A stretch of DNA of 64,000 nt from Herminiimonas arsenitoxidans (GTDB lineage: Bacteria; Pseudomonadota; Gammaproteobacteria; Burkholderiales; Burkholderiaceae_D), in assembly GCF_900130075.1 (NCBI RefSeq), contig NZ_LT671418.1, forward strand, positions 2,852,001 through 2,916,000, read 5' to 3'. The position numbers were made by a program, and so were the translations under genes. The notes beneath the pieces were generated by a model, which saw nothing but the letters and a program-made list of their open reading frames with translations, searched no databases and had not been told where the DNA came from. Positions within the stretch are counted from its first letter, which is position 1; every line of letters starts with the position of its first letter. Shown here one piece after another: positions 45,289 through 54,886 of this stretch.

Positions 45289-45944
45289 TGACGCAAGAAA
45301 CACAACAACTGACACTGGCGCTATCGAAGGGCCGCATCTTCGAAGAAACCCTGCCGCTGCTGGAAGCTGCCGGCATCAAGGTCACCGAAGATCCGGAAAC
45401 GTCGCGCAAGCTGATACTGCAAACCACTGATGCCAATGTGCGTGTGATTATCGTGCGTGCATCGGATGTGCCGACTTACGTGCAATACGGCGCAGCTGAT
45501 TTTGGCGTGGCCGGTAAAGATGTTTTGCTGGAGCATGGCGGTGAAGGTTTGTATCAACCCATCGATTTGAATATCGCGAATTGCCGCATGTCGGTCGCGG
45601 TCAAGGATGGTTTTGATTACGAGAACGCAGTGCAACAGGGTGCGCGTTTGCGCGTGGTCACCAAGTATGTACAGACTGCACGTGAGCACTTCGCGGCCAA
45701 AGGCGTACACGTCGATTTGATCAAATTGTATGGTTCGATGGAGCTGGGCCCGTTGGTTGGTCTGGCCGATGCGATCGTCGATCTGGTCAGCACTGGCAGT
45801 ACCTTGCGCGCCAACCATTTGGTCGAAGTCGAACACATCATGGATATTTCATCGCGACTGGTTGTGAATAAGGCAGCCTTGAAACTGAAGCGTGAGCGCT
45901 TGCAGCCTATACTTGAAGCATTTGAAAAAGCATCGAAACGTTAA
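45288..45944 (+). CDS. hisG: ATP phosphoribosyltransferase, short form
   Basis: First enzyme of histidine synthesis: ATP plus PRPP gives phosphoribosyl-ATP. At 218 residues it is the short form without the C-terminal regulatory domain, which in known systems works in a complex with HisZ. Seen: [13 protein letters not shown] at the start, [13 protein letters not shown], and the PRPP loop [13 protein letters not shown]. HisZ is not in this window. It begins the his operon directly on the murA stop. Confidence 0.95.
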
Positions 45945-46026
45945 TCTTGAGTTGACGCTTTTAATTGATGTTTGTAATTGATATTGGAATAACGGAATTC
46001 GATTCCACATGGCTTGATTGAGAAAA

Positions 46027-47343
46027 ATGATGTCCATACAGATACGCAAATTTGATTCCACGCATCCCGACTTCAAGTCGCAACTTGCGGCTGTGCTCGC
46101 TTTCGAGGCGAGCGAAGATGAAGCGATAGATCGCGCCGTGCAACGCATTCTTGAAGACGTCAAGGTACGTGGTGACGTGGCTGTGCTTGAATACACCAAG
46201 CAGTTCGATCATGTGAGTGCAGACAGCATGGATGTATTGGAAATCAAGAGCGATGCATTGCAAGCGGCACTGGCGCAATTGTCGCCAGTACGTCGCGCTG
46301 CTTTGCAGACGGCGGCAGATCGCGTGCGTGCGTATCACGAGCGCCAAAAAAATGCGATTGGCTCCGATGGTTTTACTTATACCGAAGCTGATGGCACTGT
46401 ACTTGGTCAAAAAGTGACGCCACTGGATCGCGTGGGTATTTATGTGCCGGGCGGTAAGGCTGCGTACCCATCATCGGTATTGATGAATGCGATTCCGGCC
46501 AAAGTGGCTGGCGTGCAAGAAGTCATCATGGTGGTGCCTACGCCGAATGGCGTGAAGAATGAATTGGTGCTGGCTGCTGCTGCGATGTCTGGCGTTGATC
46601 GTGTATTTACCATCGGTGGCGCGCAAGCAGTTGCGGCACTGGCTTACGGCACCGCTACGATCCCGCAAGTCGACAAGATCGTTGGTCCGGGTAATGCTTA
46701 TGTTGCTGCCGCCAAACGTCGCGTGTTCGGTACAGTCGGCATCGACATGATTGCAGGGCCATCCGAGATACTGGTGATTTGCGACGGCACCACCGATCCA
46801 GATTGGATCGCGATGGATCTGTTTTCGCAGGCCGAGCATGATGAGTTGGCGCAATCGATTTTGATCTGCCCTGATGCCGACTATATCGAAGCAGTTGCAG
46901 CCAGCATCAATCGCCAATTAGCCGACATGCCACGCAAGGATGTGATCGCTACTTCGCTGACGAATCGTGGCGCGATGATCAAGGTACGCGATATGGATGA
47001 GGCGTGTGAAATCGCCAACCTGATTGCAGCCGAACATCTGGAAATTTCAGCCGAAGATCCACAGCAGTGGGCGGACAAGGTTCGCCATGCAGGTGCGATG
47101 TTCCTTGGCCGTTTTTCTTCCGAGTCGCTGGGTGATTATTGTGCTGGTCCTAACCACGTATTGCCGACTTCGCGTACTGCACGTTTTTCTTCGCCGCTGG
47201 GTGTGTATGACTTCCAGAAGCGCTCCAGCATTTTGCATGTGAGCGAAGGTGGTGCGCAGACGCTGGGCAAAGTTGCCGCAGAACTCGCGTACGGCGAAGG
47301 TTTGCAAGCGCATGCGCGTTCCGCAGAATATCGACTGAAATGA
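46027..47343 (+). CDS. hisD: Histidinol dehydrogenase
   Basis: Last two steps of histidine synthesis (histidinol to histidine, NAD-dependent, zinc). 438 residues. Seen: [21 protein letters not shown] (read as [10 protein letters not shown]), [25 protein letters not shown], and [11 protein letters not shown] with the catalytic and zinc-binding His/Glu pair. Two adjacent ATG codons (46027, 46030) are candidate starts after TTGAGAAAA. Its stop is 19 bases before a DNA methyltransferase gene. Confidence 0.96.
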   Translation: MMSIQIRKFDSTHPDFKSQLAAVLAFEASEDEAIDRAVQRILEDVKVRGDVAVLEYTKQFDHVSADSMDVLEIKSDALQAALAQLSPVRRAALQTAADRVRAYHERQKNAIGSDGFTYTEADGTVLGQKVTPLDRVGIYVPGGKAAYPSSVLMNAIPAKVAGVQEVIMVVPTPNGVKNELVLAAAAMSGVDRVFTIGGAQAVAALAYGTATIPQVDKIVGPGNAYVAAAKRRVFGTVGIDMIAGPSEILVICDGTTDPDWIAMDLFSQAEHDELAQSILICPDADYIEAVAASINRQLADMPRKDVIATSLTNRGAMIKVRDMDEACEIANLIAAEHLEISAEDPQQWADKVRHAGAMFLGRFSSESLGDYCAGPNHVLPTSRTARFSSPLGVYDFQKRSSILHVSEGGAQTLGKVAAELAYGEGLQAHARSAEYRLK

Positions 47344-47362
47344 AGATCATTCGGACTCAGCG

Positions 47363-48181
47363 ATGACAGATTGGCGCGATCGCATATTCTGTGAAGATGC
47401 GCTGGCTGGTCTGGCGCGTATTCCCGATGGTGTGATCGACGTGATCATTGCTGATCCGCCGTATGGTTTAGGCAAGGATTACGGCAACGATTCCGACAAG
47501 CTGGATGCAGATGCTTATCTGCAATGGATGGAGCAGTGGATAGATGCTGCCATCCCCAAGCTCAAGGCTAACGGCAGTTTCTATATTTTCCTGACCTGGC
47601 GTTATTCGCCGGAAGTATTCGTCATGCTGAAGAAGCGCATGACGATGCTGAATGAAATTGTCTGGGATAGGCGCGTGCCATCCATGGGCGGTGGCACGCG
47701 CAAGTTTTCTTCGGTACATGACACCATCGGTTTCTTCGCCAAGGCCAAGGATTACTATTTCGATCTGGACGCTGTACGTATTCCTTACGATGCGGAAACC
47801 AAGAAGGCGCGCTCACGCTCCATCTTCGTTGGTGCCAAATGGCTGGAAATGGGCTACAACCCGAAAGATGTCTGGAGCGTATCGCGTCTGCACAAAGAAC
47901 ATCGCGAACGTGCCGACCATCCAACACAAAAGCCGCTGGAAATTATCGAGCGCATGTTGAAAGCATCTTGTCCACCCGGTGGCGTTGTCCTCGATCCTTT
48001 CATGGGGAGCGGTACGACGGCAGCGGCGGCCAAACGTTGTGGTCGTCACTTTGTCGGTTTCGAATTGAATGCAGAATATTGCGACTTGATCGAAAAACGA
48101 TTGGCTGCGCTGACGCCGGCAATTGAAGAAAATGTGGCATCACCAAGTGAAGACCTTGGAAAAGTGTCAGAAGAAATCTGA
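47363..48181 (+). CDS. Beta-class DNA adenine methyltransferase, orphan, inside the his operon
   Basis: 272 residues. Motif IV DPPYGLGKDY at 31-40, a target-recognition region in the middle (including VWDRRVPSMGGGTRKF), HPTQKP at 186-191, and motif I-like VVLDPFMGSGTT at 208-219; this order defines the beta class, and DPPY points to N6-adenine. All catalytic motifs are intact. No restriction endonuclease, specificity subunit or repair nuclease is adjacent, so it is an orphan enzyme, possibly regulatory like CcrM. It lies between hisD and hisB, where many relatives carry hisC. Recognition sequence unknown. Base composition does not stand out from the neighbours by eye. Confidence 0.92.
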   Translation: MTDWRDRIFCEDALAGLARIPDGVIDVIIADPPYGLGKDYGNDSDKLDADAYLQWMEQWIDAAIPKLKANGSFYIFLTWRYSPEVFVMLKKRMTMLNEIVWDRRVPSMGGGTRKFSSVHDTIGFFAKAKDYYFDLDAVRIPYDAETKKARSRSIFVGAKWLEMGYNPKDVWSVSRLHKEHRERADHPTQKPLEIIERMLKASCPPGGVVLDPFMGSGTTAAAAKRCGRHFVGFELNAEYCDLIEKRLAALTPAIEENVASPSEDLGKVSEEI

Positions 48182-48425
48182 TCAATATGACATTTAAATT
48201 CTTGGTAATGCCTGTTTTCAGCTGATTCTGCGCTTTGTGAGCGATAAAAATCGCGAGGATGCGCCCAATCGAGGCTGGAACGCAAAGTACACACCGAAAT
48301 GTGGGTAAAATGCATGTGTTGCCGGAAAGTTGTTGAAGGTTTACCTTAGACGCTAGACGAAACACCTAATATCTACATGCTGTCCCAGCATCACTCTCAC
48401 CGTTACTACTGGTTGTTAATCGAAT

Positions 48426-49022
48426 ATGTCTACGCCACGCACTGCAGAAATCACGCGCAATACCAACGAGACGCAAATCCGCGTTGCGATCAATATCGAT
48501 GGTACCGGTCAGCAAAAGCTGAATACCGGCGTGCCTTTCCTTGATCACATGCTGGATCAGATCGCGCGTCATGGCTTGATCGATCTTGATATCGATGCCA
48601 AAGGTGATTTGCATATCGATGCGCATCACACGGTGGAAGACGTCGGTATTACGCTGGGCCAGGCATTTGCCAAAGCCATAGGCGACAAAAAAGGCATCCG
48701 TCGTTACGGTCACTCCTATGTGCCGTTGGATGAAGCCTTGTCGCGCGTCGTGATTGATTTCTCCGGTCGTCCTGGCTTGGAGTTCCACGTGCCGTTCACA
48801 CGCTCGATGATCGGTACCTTCGACGTCGATCTGACGCATGAATTCTTCCAAGGCTTCGTCAATCACGCCTTGGTATCCTTGCATATCGATAATTTGCGTG
48901 GCGAAAACGCACATCATCAGTGCGAAACCGTATTCAAGGCATTCGGCCGCGCATTGCGCATGGCTGCTGAACTGGATCCGCGTTCCGTTGGTACGATTCC
49001 ATCGACCAAAGGCAGTCTGTAA
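48426..49022 (+). CDS. hisB: Imidazoleglycerol-phosphate dehydratase
   Basis: 198-residue monofunctional enzyme (no histidinol-phosphatase domain). Seen: the metal-binding repeats [13 protein letters not shown] and [11 protein letters not shown] in the first half and [17 protein letters not shown] plus [16 protein letters not shown] in the second (read as [10 protein letters not shown] and [10 protein letters not shown]). A gap of 244 bases separates it from the methyltransferase gene, the widest in the his cluster, so an internal promoter is possible. Confidence 0.96.
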   Translation: MSTPRTAEITRNTNETQIRVAINIDGTGQQKLNTGVPFLDHMLDQIARHGLIDLDIDAKGDLHIDAHHTVEDVGITLGQAFAKAIGDKKGIRRYGHSYVPLDEALSRVVIDFSGRPGLEFHVPFTRSMIGTFDVDLTHEFFQGFVNHALVSLHIDNLRGENAHHQCETVFKAFGRALRMAAELDPRSVGTIPSTKGSL

Positions 49023-49076
49023 GCTGCTCGCGGCCTGCAAGAACGTTTCAATTCACTGAAGTTTGAATCAACCGGT

Positions 49077-49715
49077 ATGAACAAAATAGTTGTAGTGGAT
49101 TACGGCGTGGGCAATCTGCGCTCAGTCGCACAAGCCTTGCGTCAAGTTGCTCCGGAGGCGGATGTGCGGATTTCGGGCGAAGTTAGTGATATCCGTGCTG
49201 CTGATCGACTGGTTTTGCCAGGGCAGGGGGCGATTCCGGATTGCATGCGTTCCTTGCAGGAATCTGGTGTGCAGGAAGCATTGCTGGAAGCTGCGCGTAA
49301 CAAGCCTTTATTCGGTGTGTGCGTCGGTGAACAACTGATGCTCGATTGGAGCGAGGAAGGCGATACGGCTGGCCTCGGCTTGTTTCCCGGCAAGGTTGTG
49401 AAATTCCGTTTTGATCAGCAATTGCAGGAAGATGGTTCACGTTTTAAAGTCCCGCAAATGGGCTGGAACCGTGTGCGCCAAGCGCAGTCTCATCCTTTGT
49501 GGAATGGAATTGCTGACGACAGCTACTTCTATTTCGTGCATAGTTATTACGCTGTTCCTGCGGATCGTGCGCATATCGTTGGCGAAACGCCGTACGGTGC
49601 ACCATTTTGCAGTGCGATTGCGCGCGATAATATTTTCGCGACACAGTTTCATCCGGAGAAAAGCGCCTCAGCCGGACTGCAGCTCTACAAAAATTTTGTT
49701 CATTGGAATCCGTAA
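49077..49715 (+). CDS. hisH: Imidazole glycerol phosphate synthase, glutaminase subunit
   Basis: 212-residue class I glutamine amidotransferase that feeds ammonia to HisF. Seen: [12 protein letters not shown] at the start, nucleophile Cys in [10 protein letters not shown] near residue 83, and the His-Glu pair in [10 protein letters not shown] near residue 193. The usual FGICLGMQ is here FGVCVGEQ, a conservative change around the nucleophile. Confidence 0.95.
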   Translation: MNKIVVVDYGVGNLRSVAQALRQVAPEADVRISGEVSDIRAADRLVLPGQGAIPDCMRSLQESGVQEALLEAARNKPLFGVCVGEQLMLDWSEEGDTAGLGLFPGKVVKFRFDQQLQEDGSRFKVPQMGWNRVRQAQSHPLWNGIADDSYFYFVHSYYAVPADRAHIVGETPYGAPFCSAIARDNIFATQFHPEKSASAGLQLYKNFVHWNP

Positions 49716-49772
49716 GCTTTTGTTCTAAATCGCTTTCTTTTCTATCTAAAACCTCACACTCCAAACGTATCC

Positions 49773-50558
49773 ATGCTGCTCATACCTGCCATCGATCTTA
49801 AAGACGGTCACTGCGTTCGCCTGAAACAAGGCGATATGGACCAAGCTACCGTATTCTCCGAAGACCCAGCCGACATGGCGCGGCACTGGTTGGAACAAGG
49901 TGCGCGACGTCTGCATCTGGTTGATTTGAACGGCGCATTTGCCGGCAAGCCGAAGAATGAATCGGCCGTCAAATCGATCTTGCAGGCCGTACGCGAATAC
50001 GCGGACAAACACGGCATTGAAGAAATCCCAGTCCAACTCGGCGGCGGGATACGTGATCTGGATACGATTGAGCGCTACCTTGATGATGGTTTGAGCTACA
50101 TCATCATCGGTACTGCGGCAGTCAAAAATCCAGGTTTCCTGCACGATGCTTGTAGCGCTTTCCCTGGTCAGATTATCGTCGGTCTTGATGCCAAAGAAGG
50201 CAAGGTTGCAACCGATGGTTGGAGCAAGCTGAGCGGTCATGAAGTGATCGACCTGGCGAAAAAATTTGAAGATTACGGTTGTGAATCGATTATTTATACC
50301 GACATCGGCCGCGACGGCATGATGGGTGGTGTGAACATCGAAGCCACCGTCAAGCTGGCACAAAGCATGACGATTCCTGTCATTGCCTCTGGCGGCGTGC
50401 ACAACATCAAGGATGTTGAATCATTATGTGCAGTGCAGGACGAAGGCATCGAAGGCGTGATTTGCGGTCGTTCGATTTACGAAGGCACGCTGGATTTGCG
50501 CTCGGCGCAGGATAGAGCAGATGAGCTGAGTGGCTTGGAACCGGAAGCAGACGAATGA
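49773..50558 (+). CDS. hisA: ProFAR isomerase (HisA)
   Basis: 261-residue TIM-barrel enzyme of histidine synthesis. Seen: [16 protein letters not shown] with catalytic Asp8, [10 protein letters not shown] (phosphate loop), [13 protein letters not shown] with the second catalytic Asp near 132-175, and [14 protein letters not shown]. Slightly longer than the usual 245 residues by a C-terminal tail. Overlaps hisF by four bases (ATGA). Confidence 0.96.
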   Translation: MLLIPAIDLKDGHCVRLKQGDMDQATVFSEDPADMARHWLEQGARRLHLVDLNGAFAGKPKNESAVKSILQAVREYADKHGIEEIPVQLGGGIRDLDTIERYLDDGLSYIIIGTAAVKNPGFLHDACSAFPGQIIVGLDAKEGKVATDGWSKLSGHEVIDLAKKFEDYGCESIIYTDIGRDGMMGGVNIEATVKLAQSMTIPVIASGGVHNIKDVESLCAVQDEGIEGVICGRSIYEGTLDLRSAQDRADELSGLEPEADE

Positions 50559-51319
50559 CATTGGCAAAACGCATCATCCCTTGTCTTGATGTGACCGCAG
50601 GTCGTGTCGTCAAGGGCGTTAATTTTTTGGAGTTGCGCGACGCCGGTGATCCGGTTGAAATCGCCAAACGCTACGATGGTCAAGGCGCGGACGAGATTAC
50701 TTTTCTCGACATTACTGCCACTTCGGATGGTCGTGATTTAATCCTCGACATCATCGAGGCAGTCGCTTCGCAAGTCTTTATTCCATTGACGGTAGGTGGC
50801 GGTGTGCGCGCTGTTGATGATGTACGTCGTTTGCTGAATGCTGGTGCGGACAAGGTTGGCATTAACAGTTCGGCAATCAGTAATCCACAACTGGTGTTCG
50901 ACGCATCGCAAAAATACGGCTCGCAATGCATAGTCGTTGCCATCGACGCGAAGAAGGCATCGGATGGTCGCTGGGAAGTGTTCACACATGGTGGTCGTAA
51001 GGCAACCGGTCTGGATGCCATCGAGTGGGCGAAAAAAATGGAAAGTCTGGGCGCAGGGGAAATTCTGCTAACCAGTATGGATAGAGACGGCACCAAGATT
51101 GGTTTCGATCTGGATCTGACGCGTTCGGTATCGGACGCGATCAGTATTCCGGTGATTGCTTCCGGTGGTGTTGGTGGACTGCAAGATTTGGCTGATGGCG
51201 TCAAAATCGGACGCGCAGATGCAGTGTTGGCCGCAAGTATTTTCCATTACGGGCAGCACACAGTGCAGGAAGCCAAGCGTTTCATGGCAGATCAAGGTAT
51301 TCCAATGAGGTTGGTATGA
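50555..51319 (+). CDS. hisF: Imidazole glycerol phosphate synthase, cyclase subunit
   Basis: 254-residue TIM barrel, partner of HisH. Seen: [21 protein letters not shown] (read as [15 protein letters not shown]) with Asp11, [13 protein letters not shown], and [13 protein letters not shown] with the second catalytic Asp near 131, then [14 protein letters not shown]. Overlaps both neighbours by four bases, a tightly coupled hisA-hisF-hisI block. Confidence 0.97.
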   Translation: MTLAKRIIPCLDVTAGRVVKGVNFLELRDAGDPVEIAKRYDGQGADEITFLDITATSDGRDLILDIIEAVASQVFIPLTVGGGVRAVDDVRRLLNAGADKVGINSSAISNPQLVFDASQKYGSQCIVVAIDAKKASDGRWEVFTHGGRKATGLDAIEWAKKMESLGAGEILLTSMDRDGTKIGFDLDLTRSVSDAISIPVIASGGVGGLQDLADGVKIGRADAVLAASIFHYGQHTVQEAKRFMADQGIPMRLV

Positions 51320-51720
51320 GCAGCAATGCAAAATGGCTGAACAAGGTTAAGTGGGATGAACATGGCTTGGTGCCGGTTATCGCGCAAGAAGTAGGTAGTA
51401 ACGACGTGCTGATGTTCGCGTGGATGAATCGTGATGCCTTGGCAAAAACCATAGAGACGGGCGAAGCCATCTATTGGAGCCGCTCGCGCAAGAAGTTGTG
51501 GCACAAAGGCGAAGAGTCCGGCCATACACAAAAAGTGCACGAAGTCCGTCTTGATTGCGATGAGGATGTGGTCTTGCTGAAGGTTGAGCAAGTCGGCGCG
51601 ATCGCCTGCCATACCGGACGTCATTCCTGTTTCTTCCAGAAATTTGAAGGCGACGCGAAAGAGGGCGACTGGGAAACGGTCGAACCTGTGCTGAAAAATC
51701 CGGAAACGATATACAAGTGA
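51316..51720 (+). CDS. hisI: Phosphoribosyl-AMP cyclohydrolase
   Basis: 134-residue zinc enzyme, third step of histidine synthesis. Seen: [33 protein letters not shown] (read as [13 protein letters not shown]) and the metal site [22 protein letters not shown] with the Cys ligands. HisE is encoded separately by the next gene, unlike the HisIE fusion of E. coli. Confidence 0.96.
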   Translation: MSSNAKWLNKVKWDEHGLVPVIAQEVGSNDVLMFAWMNRDALAKTIETGEAIYWSRSRKKLWHKGEESGHTQKVHEVRLDCDEDVVLLKVEQVGAIACHTGRHSCFFQKFEGDAKEGDWETVEPVLKNPETIYK

Positions 51721-51733
51721 AGGCAAATCAGCA

Positions 51734-52075
51734 ATGAGTGAAACCTTGAAACGTTTGTCGGAAGTGATTGAATCGCGTAAGCCGGCAAACGGTGGCGATC
51801 CAGAGAAATCGTATGTAGCGCGCTTGTTCAGCAAGGGCGACGACGCGATTTTGAAAAAAATCGGTGAAGAAGCAACAGAGCTCGTCATGGCTGCCAAGGA
51901 TGCGCGTGTCGGTGCTGATAAATCCAAAGTCTTGTATGAATGCGCTGACTTGTGGTTTCACTCGGCAGTGTTGCTGGCACAATTCGATTTGACGCCGCAA
52001 GACGTCCTCAATGAGTTGGCACGCCGCGAAGGTATTTCCGGCATTGAAGAAAAAGCAGCACGCAAAGCTGACTAA
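51734..52075 (+). CDS. hisE: Phosphoribosyl-ATP pyrophosphatase
   Basis: 113-residue MazG-like enzyme, second step of histidine synthesis. Seen: [31 protein letters not shown] (read as SYVARLF and [14 protein letters not shown]) with the acidic metal site, and the late YECADLWFH segment. Last his gene of the cluster. The 14-base gap after hisI carries an AGGCAA ribosome site. Confidence 0.95.
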   Translation: MSETLKRLSEVIESRKPANGGDPEKSYVARLFSKGDDAILKKIGEEATELVMAAKDARVGADKSKVLYECADLWFHSAVLLAQFDLTPQDVLNELARREGISGIEEKAARKAD

Positions 52076-52117
52076 TTATCATCGCATCTGATACGCTGGT
52101 GTTGAGATTCAACCACG

Positions 52118-52504
52118 ATGGAGTTTCATTTGGATAATTGTATTTTTTGTAAAATTGCTGCGAAACAAATTCCCGCGCAAATCATTTATGAAGACGACGA
52201 TATGCTCGCCTTCAACGATATCAATCCGGCTGCGCCTGTTCATTTTCTGATTGTTCCTAAAAAACATCTGGCAACATTGGCTGATTGCACGACAAATGAT
52301 GCTGCTTTGTTGGGTAAAATATCGCTGCTCGCACCGAAGTTGGCGCAAGAGTTGGGATGTGGTTACAGCATGGACGAGAAGGGCGTTGCCACAGGTGGTT
52401 TTAAAACGCTGTTCAATATCGGGCCGGATGGTGGGCAAGAGGTGTACCATCTACATATGCATGTGATCGGCGGACCACGTCCGTGGCGCAGATCGTTGGC
52501 TTAA
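52118..52504 (+). CDS. hinT: HIT-family purine nucleoside phosphoramidase
   Basis: 128 residues. Seen: NCIFCKIAAKQIPA with the zinc-type CxxC, LAFNDINPAAPVHFLIVPKKH (read as AFNDINPAAPVH) and the catalytic His triad HLHMHVIGG near the end. HinT hydrolyses aminoacyl-AMP-type phosphoramidates. Lies in the conserved hisE-hinT-tatA order of betaproteobacteria. Confidence 0.94.
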   Translation: MEFHLDNCIFCKIAAKQIPAQIIYEDDDMLAFNDINPAAPVHFLIVPKKHLATLADCTTNDAALLGKISLLAPKLAQELGCGYSMDEKGVATGGFKTLFNIGPDGGQEVYHLHMHVIGGPRPWRRSLA

Positions 52505-52552
52505 AAAAAATAATTCTGGATTCAGGGCGGCGACGCTTACAAGGAGAAGATG

Positions 52553-52783
52553 ATGGGTTCATTTAGTATCTGGCACTGGTTGATTGTGCTGGTCATTGTG
52601 ATGCTGGTATTCGGCACCAAAAAACTTGGCAATATGGGTTCAGACGTCGGCAAGGCTGTTAAAGGTTTCAAGGACGGCATGAAAGGCGAGGACGACAAGC
52701 CAGCCGCTCAGAACGCTGCACCATCACAGGTTGCAGACAAAGGTACAGTTGACGTTGAAGTGAAAGAGAAGTCGAACAGCTGA
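52553..52783 (+). CDS. tatA: Twin-arginine translocase subunit TatA
   Basis: 76 residues. Forms the Tat pore. Seen: short N-terminal membrane helix ([18 protein letters not shown], read as [14 protein letters not shown]), the FGTKKL hinge, an amphipathic helix ([17 protein letters not shown]) and a charged tail. Two consecutive ATGs follow the GGAG site; the second gives the better six-base spacing and the usual start MGSFSIW. Confidence 0.95.
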   Translation: MGSFSIWHWLIVLVIVMLVFGTKKLGNMGSDVGKAVKGFKDGMKGEDDKPAAQNAAPSQVADKGTVDVEVKEKSNS

Positions 52784-52855
52784 TCATCTTGTGTGTAAGG
52801 ACTCGGCTCATCGCCGTTCTGTTACGCACATTATGTTCAGCCTATCGCTAATCGT

Positions 52856-53356
52856 ATGATCGATATCGCCTTCTCCAAGCTTGCGATCATTGGTGTTGCG
52901 GCACTGGTTTTCATCGGACCGGAAAAATTGCCGAAAGTGGCGCGTATGGCGGGCACTTTGTTCGGTCGTGCGCAACGCTACATCAATGATGTGAAATCCG
53001 AAGTAAGCCGCGAGATGGAACTGGACGAATTGCGCAAAATGCATCAAGACGTGCAGGATGCTGCCAGCGATGTCGAGCGGTCCATTACGCAGAATGTATC
53101 TCAGGTCGAAAGCAGCTTGCATTCTGCCTGGGATGATTCGGATACGAACCTCAATTCATTGATGGAGCCGCCGACTTTCGATCAGTCATCGGTCAAATCG
53201 AAAAATTTCCGCAGGAAAAAATTGGCGCATACCTCGGCTATACCGTCCTGGTACAAGCGTCAAAGCGGACAAAAATCGCGGGTTATTTCCGGCGCTGCGC
53301 GTATGGCAAAACACACGCCTGCGAATGCGCGTAAATCATCGCCTTTTTTTAGCTGA
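52856..53356 (+). CDS. tatB: Twin-arginine translocase subunit TatB
   Basis: 166 residues. Binds Tat substrates with TatC. Seen: MIDIAFSKLAIIGVAALVFIGPEKLP (read as SKLAIIGVAALVF then GPEKLP) with the conserved Gly-Pro and Glu, then a long amphipathic helix (VARMAGTLFGRAQRYINDVKSEV, read as RAQRYINDVKSE) and a Ser/Lys-rich tail that is long but within the family's range. Confidence 0.93.
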   Translation: MIDIAFSKLAIIGVAALVFIGPEKLPKVARMAGTLFGRAQRYINDVKSEVSREMELDELRKMHQDVQDAASDVERSITQNVSQVESSLHSAWDDSDTNLNSLMEPPTFDQSSVKSKNFRRKKLAHTSAIPSWYKRQSGQKSRVISGAARMAKHTPANARKSSPFFS

Positions 53357-53442
53357 TCTATCCGACGCACCTTACCTGTTGTGTCGGTTTATATGCCACT
53401 ATCCAATTCCCGGGTACATGAAATGAATGTCGTCGCGCCACA

Positions 53443-54207
53443 ATGACTGAAGAAAAGAACATGACTGGTAACGAAGATTCGTTCATTTCTCATTTGATCG
53501 AGCTGCGCAGCCGGCTGATGAAAGCCTCCATCGTGGTGATCGTGATATTCCTGTGCCTGATGCCGTGGGCTGGTGATATCTATGATTTGCTGGCGCGGCC
53601 GATGATGCATGCCTTGCCCGAAGGTAGCAAGATGATCGCGACTGGCGTGATCACGCCTTTCCTGATTCCGGTCAAGGTAACGATGCTGGTGGCCTTCCTG
53701 ATCTCTCTGCCGTGGGTGTTATACCAACTGTGGGCATTTATTGCGCCTGGTCTGTACACACACGAGAAGAAGTTGATTGCGCCGCTAGTGGTGTCGTCGT
53801 CGGCGCTGTTCGTTGTTGGCGTGGCATTTTGCTACTTCTTCGTCTTTGGCGTCATCTTCCACTTCATTAATAATTTCGCGCCAAAATCGATTTCGGTTGC
53901 GCCAGATATCGATAGCTACTTCGGTTTTGTCATGACGATGTTTATCGCCTTTGGTCTGACCTTCGAAGTGCCGGTGATTGTGATTGTGCTGGTGCGTATG
54001 GGTTTGGTGTCAGTCGAAAAGCTGAAGCAAATCCGCCCTTACGTGATCGTCGGTGCGTTTGTTATTGCCGCAGTGGTAACGCCACCGGACGTCATGAGTC
54101 AGCTATTGCTAGCGGTGCCTTTGTGCCTGCTGTATGAGGTGGGTCTGTTGCTGGCGCCAATGTTCGTGAAAATCACGCAGGCACCAAAAGAATCCGAATC
54201 GATGTAA
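53443..54207 (+). CDS. tatC: Twin-arginine translocase subunit TatC
   Basis: 254 residues with six membrane segments, the receptor for twin-arginine signals. Seen: SFISHLIELRSRLMKA at the start with the conserved Glu in LIELR, the FIAPGLYTHEKK loop, FxFxxE region and TPPDVMSQLLLAVPLCLLYEVGLLLA (read as TPPDVMSQLLLAVP). A second ATG at 53461 is a possible start. The stop lies one base from the stop of the convergent gene. Confidence 0.96.
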   Translation: MTEEKNMTGNEDSFISHLIELRSRLMKASIVVIVIFLCLMPWAGDIYDLLARPMMHALPEGSKMIATGVITPFLIPVKVTMLVAFLISLPWVLYQLWAFIAPGLYTHEKKLIAPLVVSSSALFVVGVAFCYFFVFGVIFHFINNFAPKSISVAPDIDSYFGFVMTMFIAFGLTFEVPVIVIVLVRMGLVSVEKLKQIRPYVIVGAFVIAAVVTPPDVMSQLLLAVPLCLLYEVGLLLAPMFVKITQAPKESESM

Positions 54208-54208
54208 C

Positions 54209-54871
54209 TCAAGCTTGGCGCAGCCAGGCTATCAATGGGTAAGCATCCTTGAAGCCTGATACCAGTGCCTTTTCCAGATCAGCGACCTGCTTGATCTGGA
54301 ATTCATTCCAGACAATAAAGCTTTTCAACTTGATGTATTCAAGATGCGGTGCATCTACATCGAAGCCTTTGGGCGGACGTATCAATTTCCCTTCCTGCTG
54401 CAAATCGCCGTAAGTCTGTACCAGTGCTTTGTTTTTCAATAGTTTGGCAAATCCAGTCTTGTCTGCGATTACGTGCTGACGTATGGCGCGTAAGCGGTCA
54501 GGTGGTGGCATCCATTCGCCACCAGCAATCAGCAAGGTGCCAGTCTGGTCGATGTGGAAGTAGTAAGTTGGACCACCGCCTTGACTAGGTTTTTTCAGGC
54601 CGCTTGCATTGATTGCGGCAGAAAAATGCGTTTTGTACGGGATTTTTTCTTTGGAAAAACGCATGTCGCGGTTAATGCGAAACAGCGCTTTCTTCGGATT
54701 GCAGCCCGCAACGGCCGGATCGAATTTGCTGATATCGCGGATCAACTGCGTTACCAATTCGAGAAATTCCGCACGCAGAATATCGTAGCGCGGCTTGTTC
54801 ATGACGAACCATGCCCGATTATTGTTCTCGGATAGTTCGGCTAAAAATTGCGTGAGATCGCGAATATGCAT
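54209..54871 (-). CDS. DUF2461 (TIGR02453-like) protein
   Basis: 220 residues. Seen: FLAELSENNNRAWFVMNKPRYD (read as LAELSENNNRAWF), FRINRDMRFSKEKIPYKTHF (read as RINRDMRFSKEKIPYKT) and GGPTYYFHIDQ, the usual conserved blocks of the family. Function unknown in general; no membrane segment. Convergent with tatC with a one-base gap between the stop codons, and 15 bases after the protease gene, with which it probably shares a transcript. Confidence 0.88.
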   Translation of the reverse strand: MHIRDLTQFLAELSENNNRAWFVMNKPRYDILRAEFLELVTQLIRDISKFDPAVAGCNPKKALFRINRDMRFSKEKIPYKTHFSAAINASGLKKPSQGGGPTYYFHIDQTGTLLIAGGEWMPPPDRLRAIRQHVIADKTGFAKLLKNKALVQTYGDLQQEGKLIRPPKGFDVDAPHLEYIKLKSFIVWNEFQIKQVADLEKALVSGFKDAYPLIAWLRQA

Positions 54872-54886
54872 GGTGCGTGTTACCTG

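Noticed and set aside
47363..48181. Restriction-modification system
   Set aside because: Only the methyltransferase is present; both neighbours are histidine genes and no endonuclease candidate is seen.
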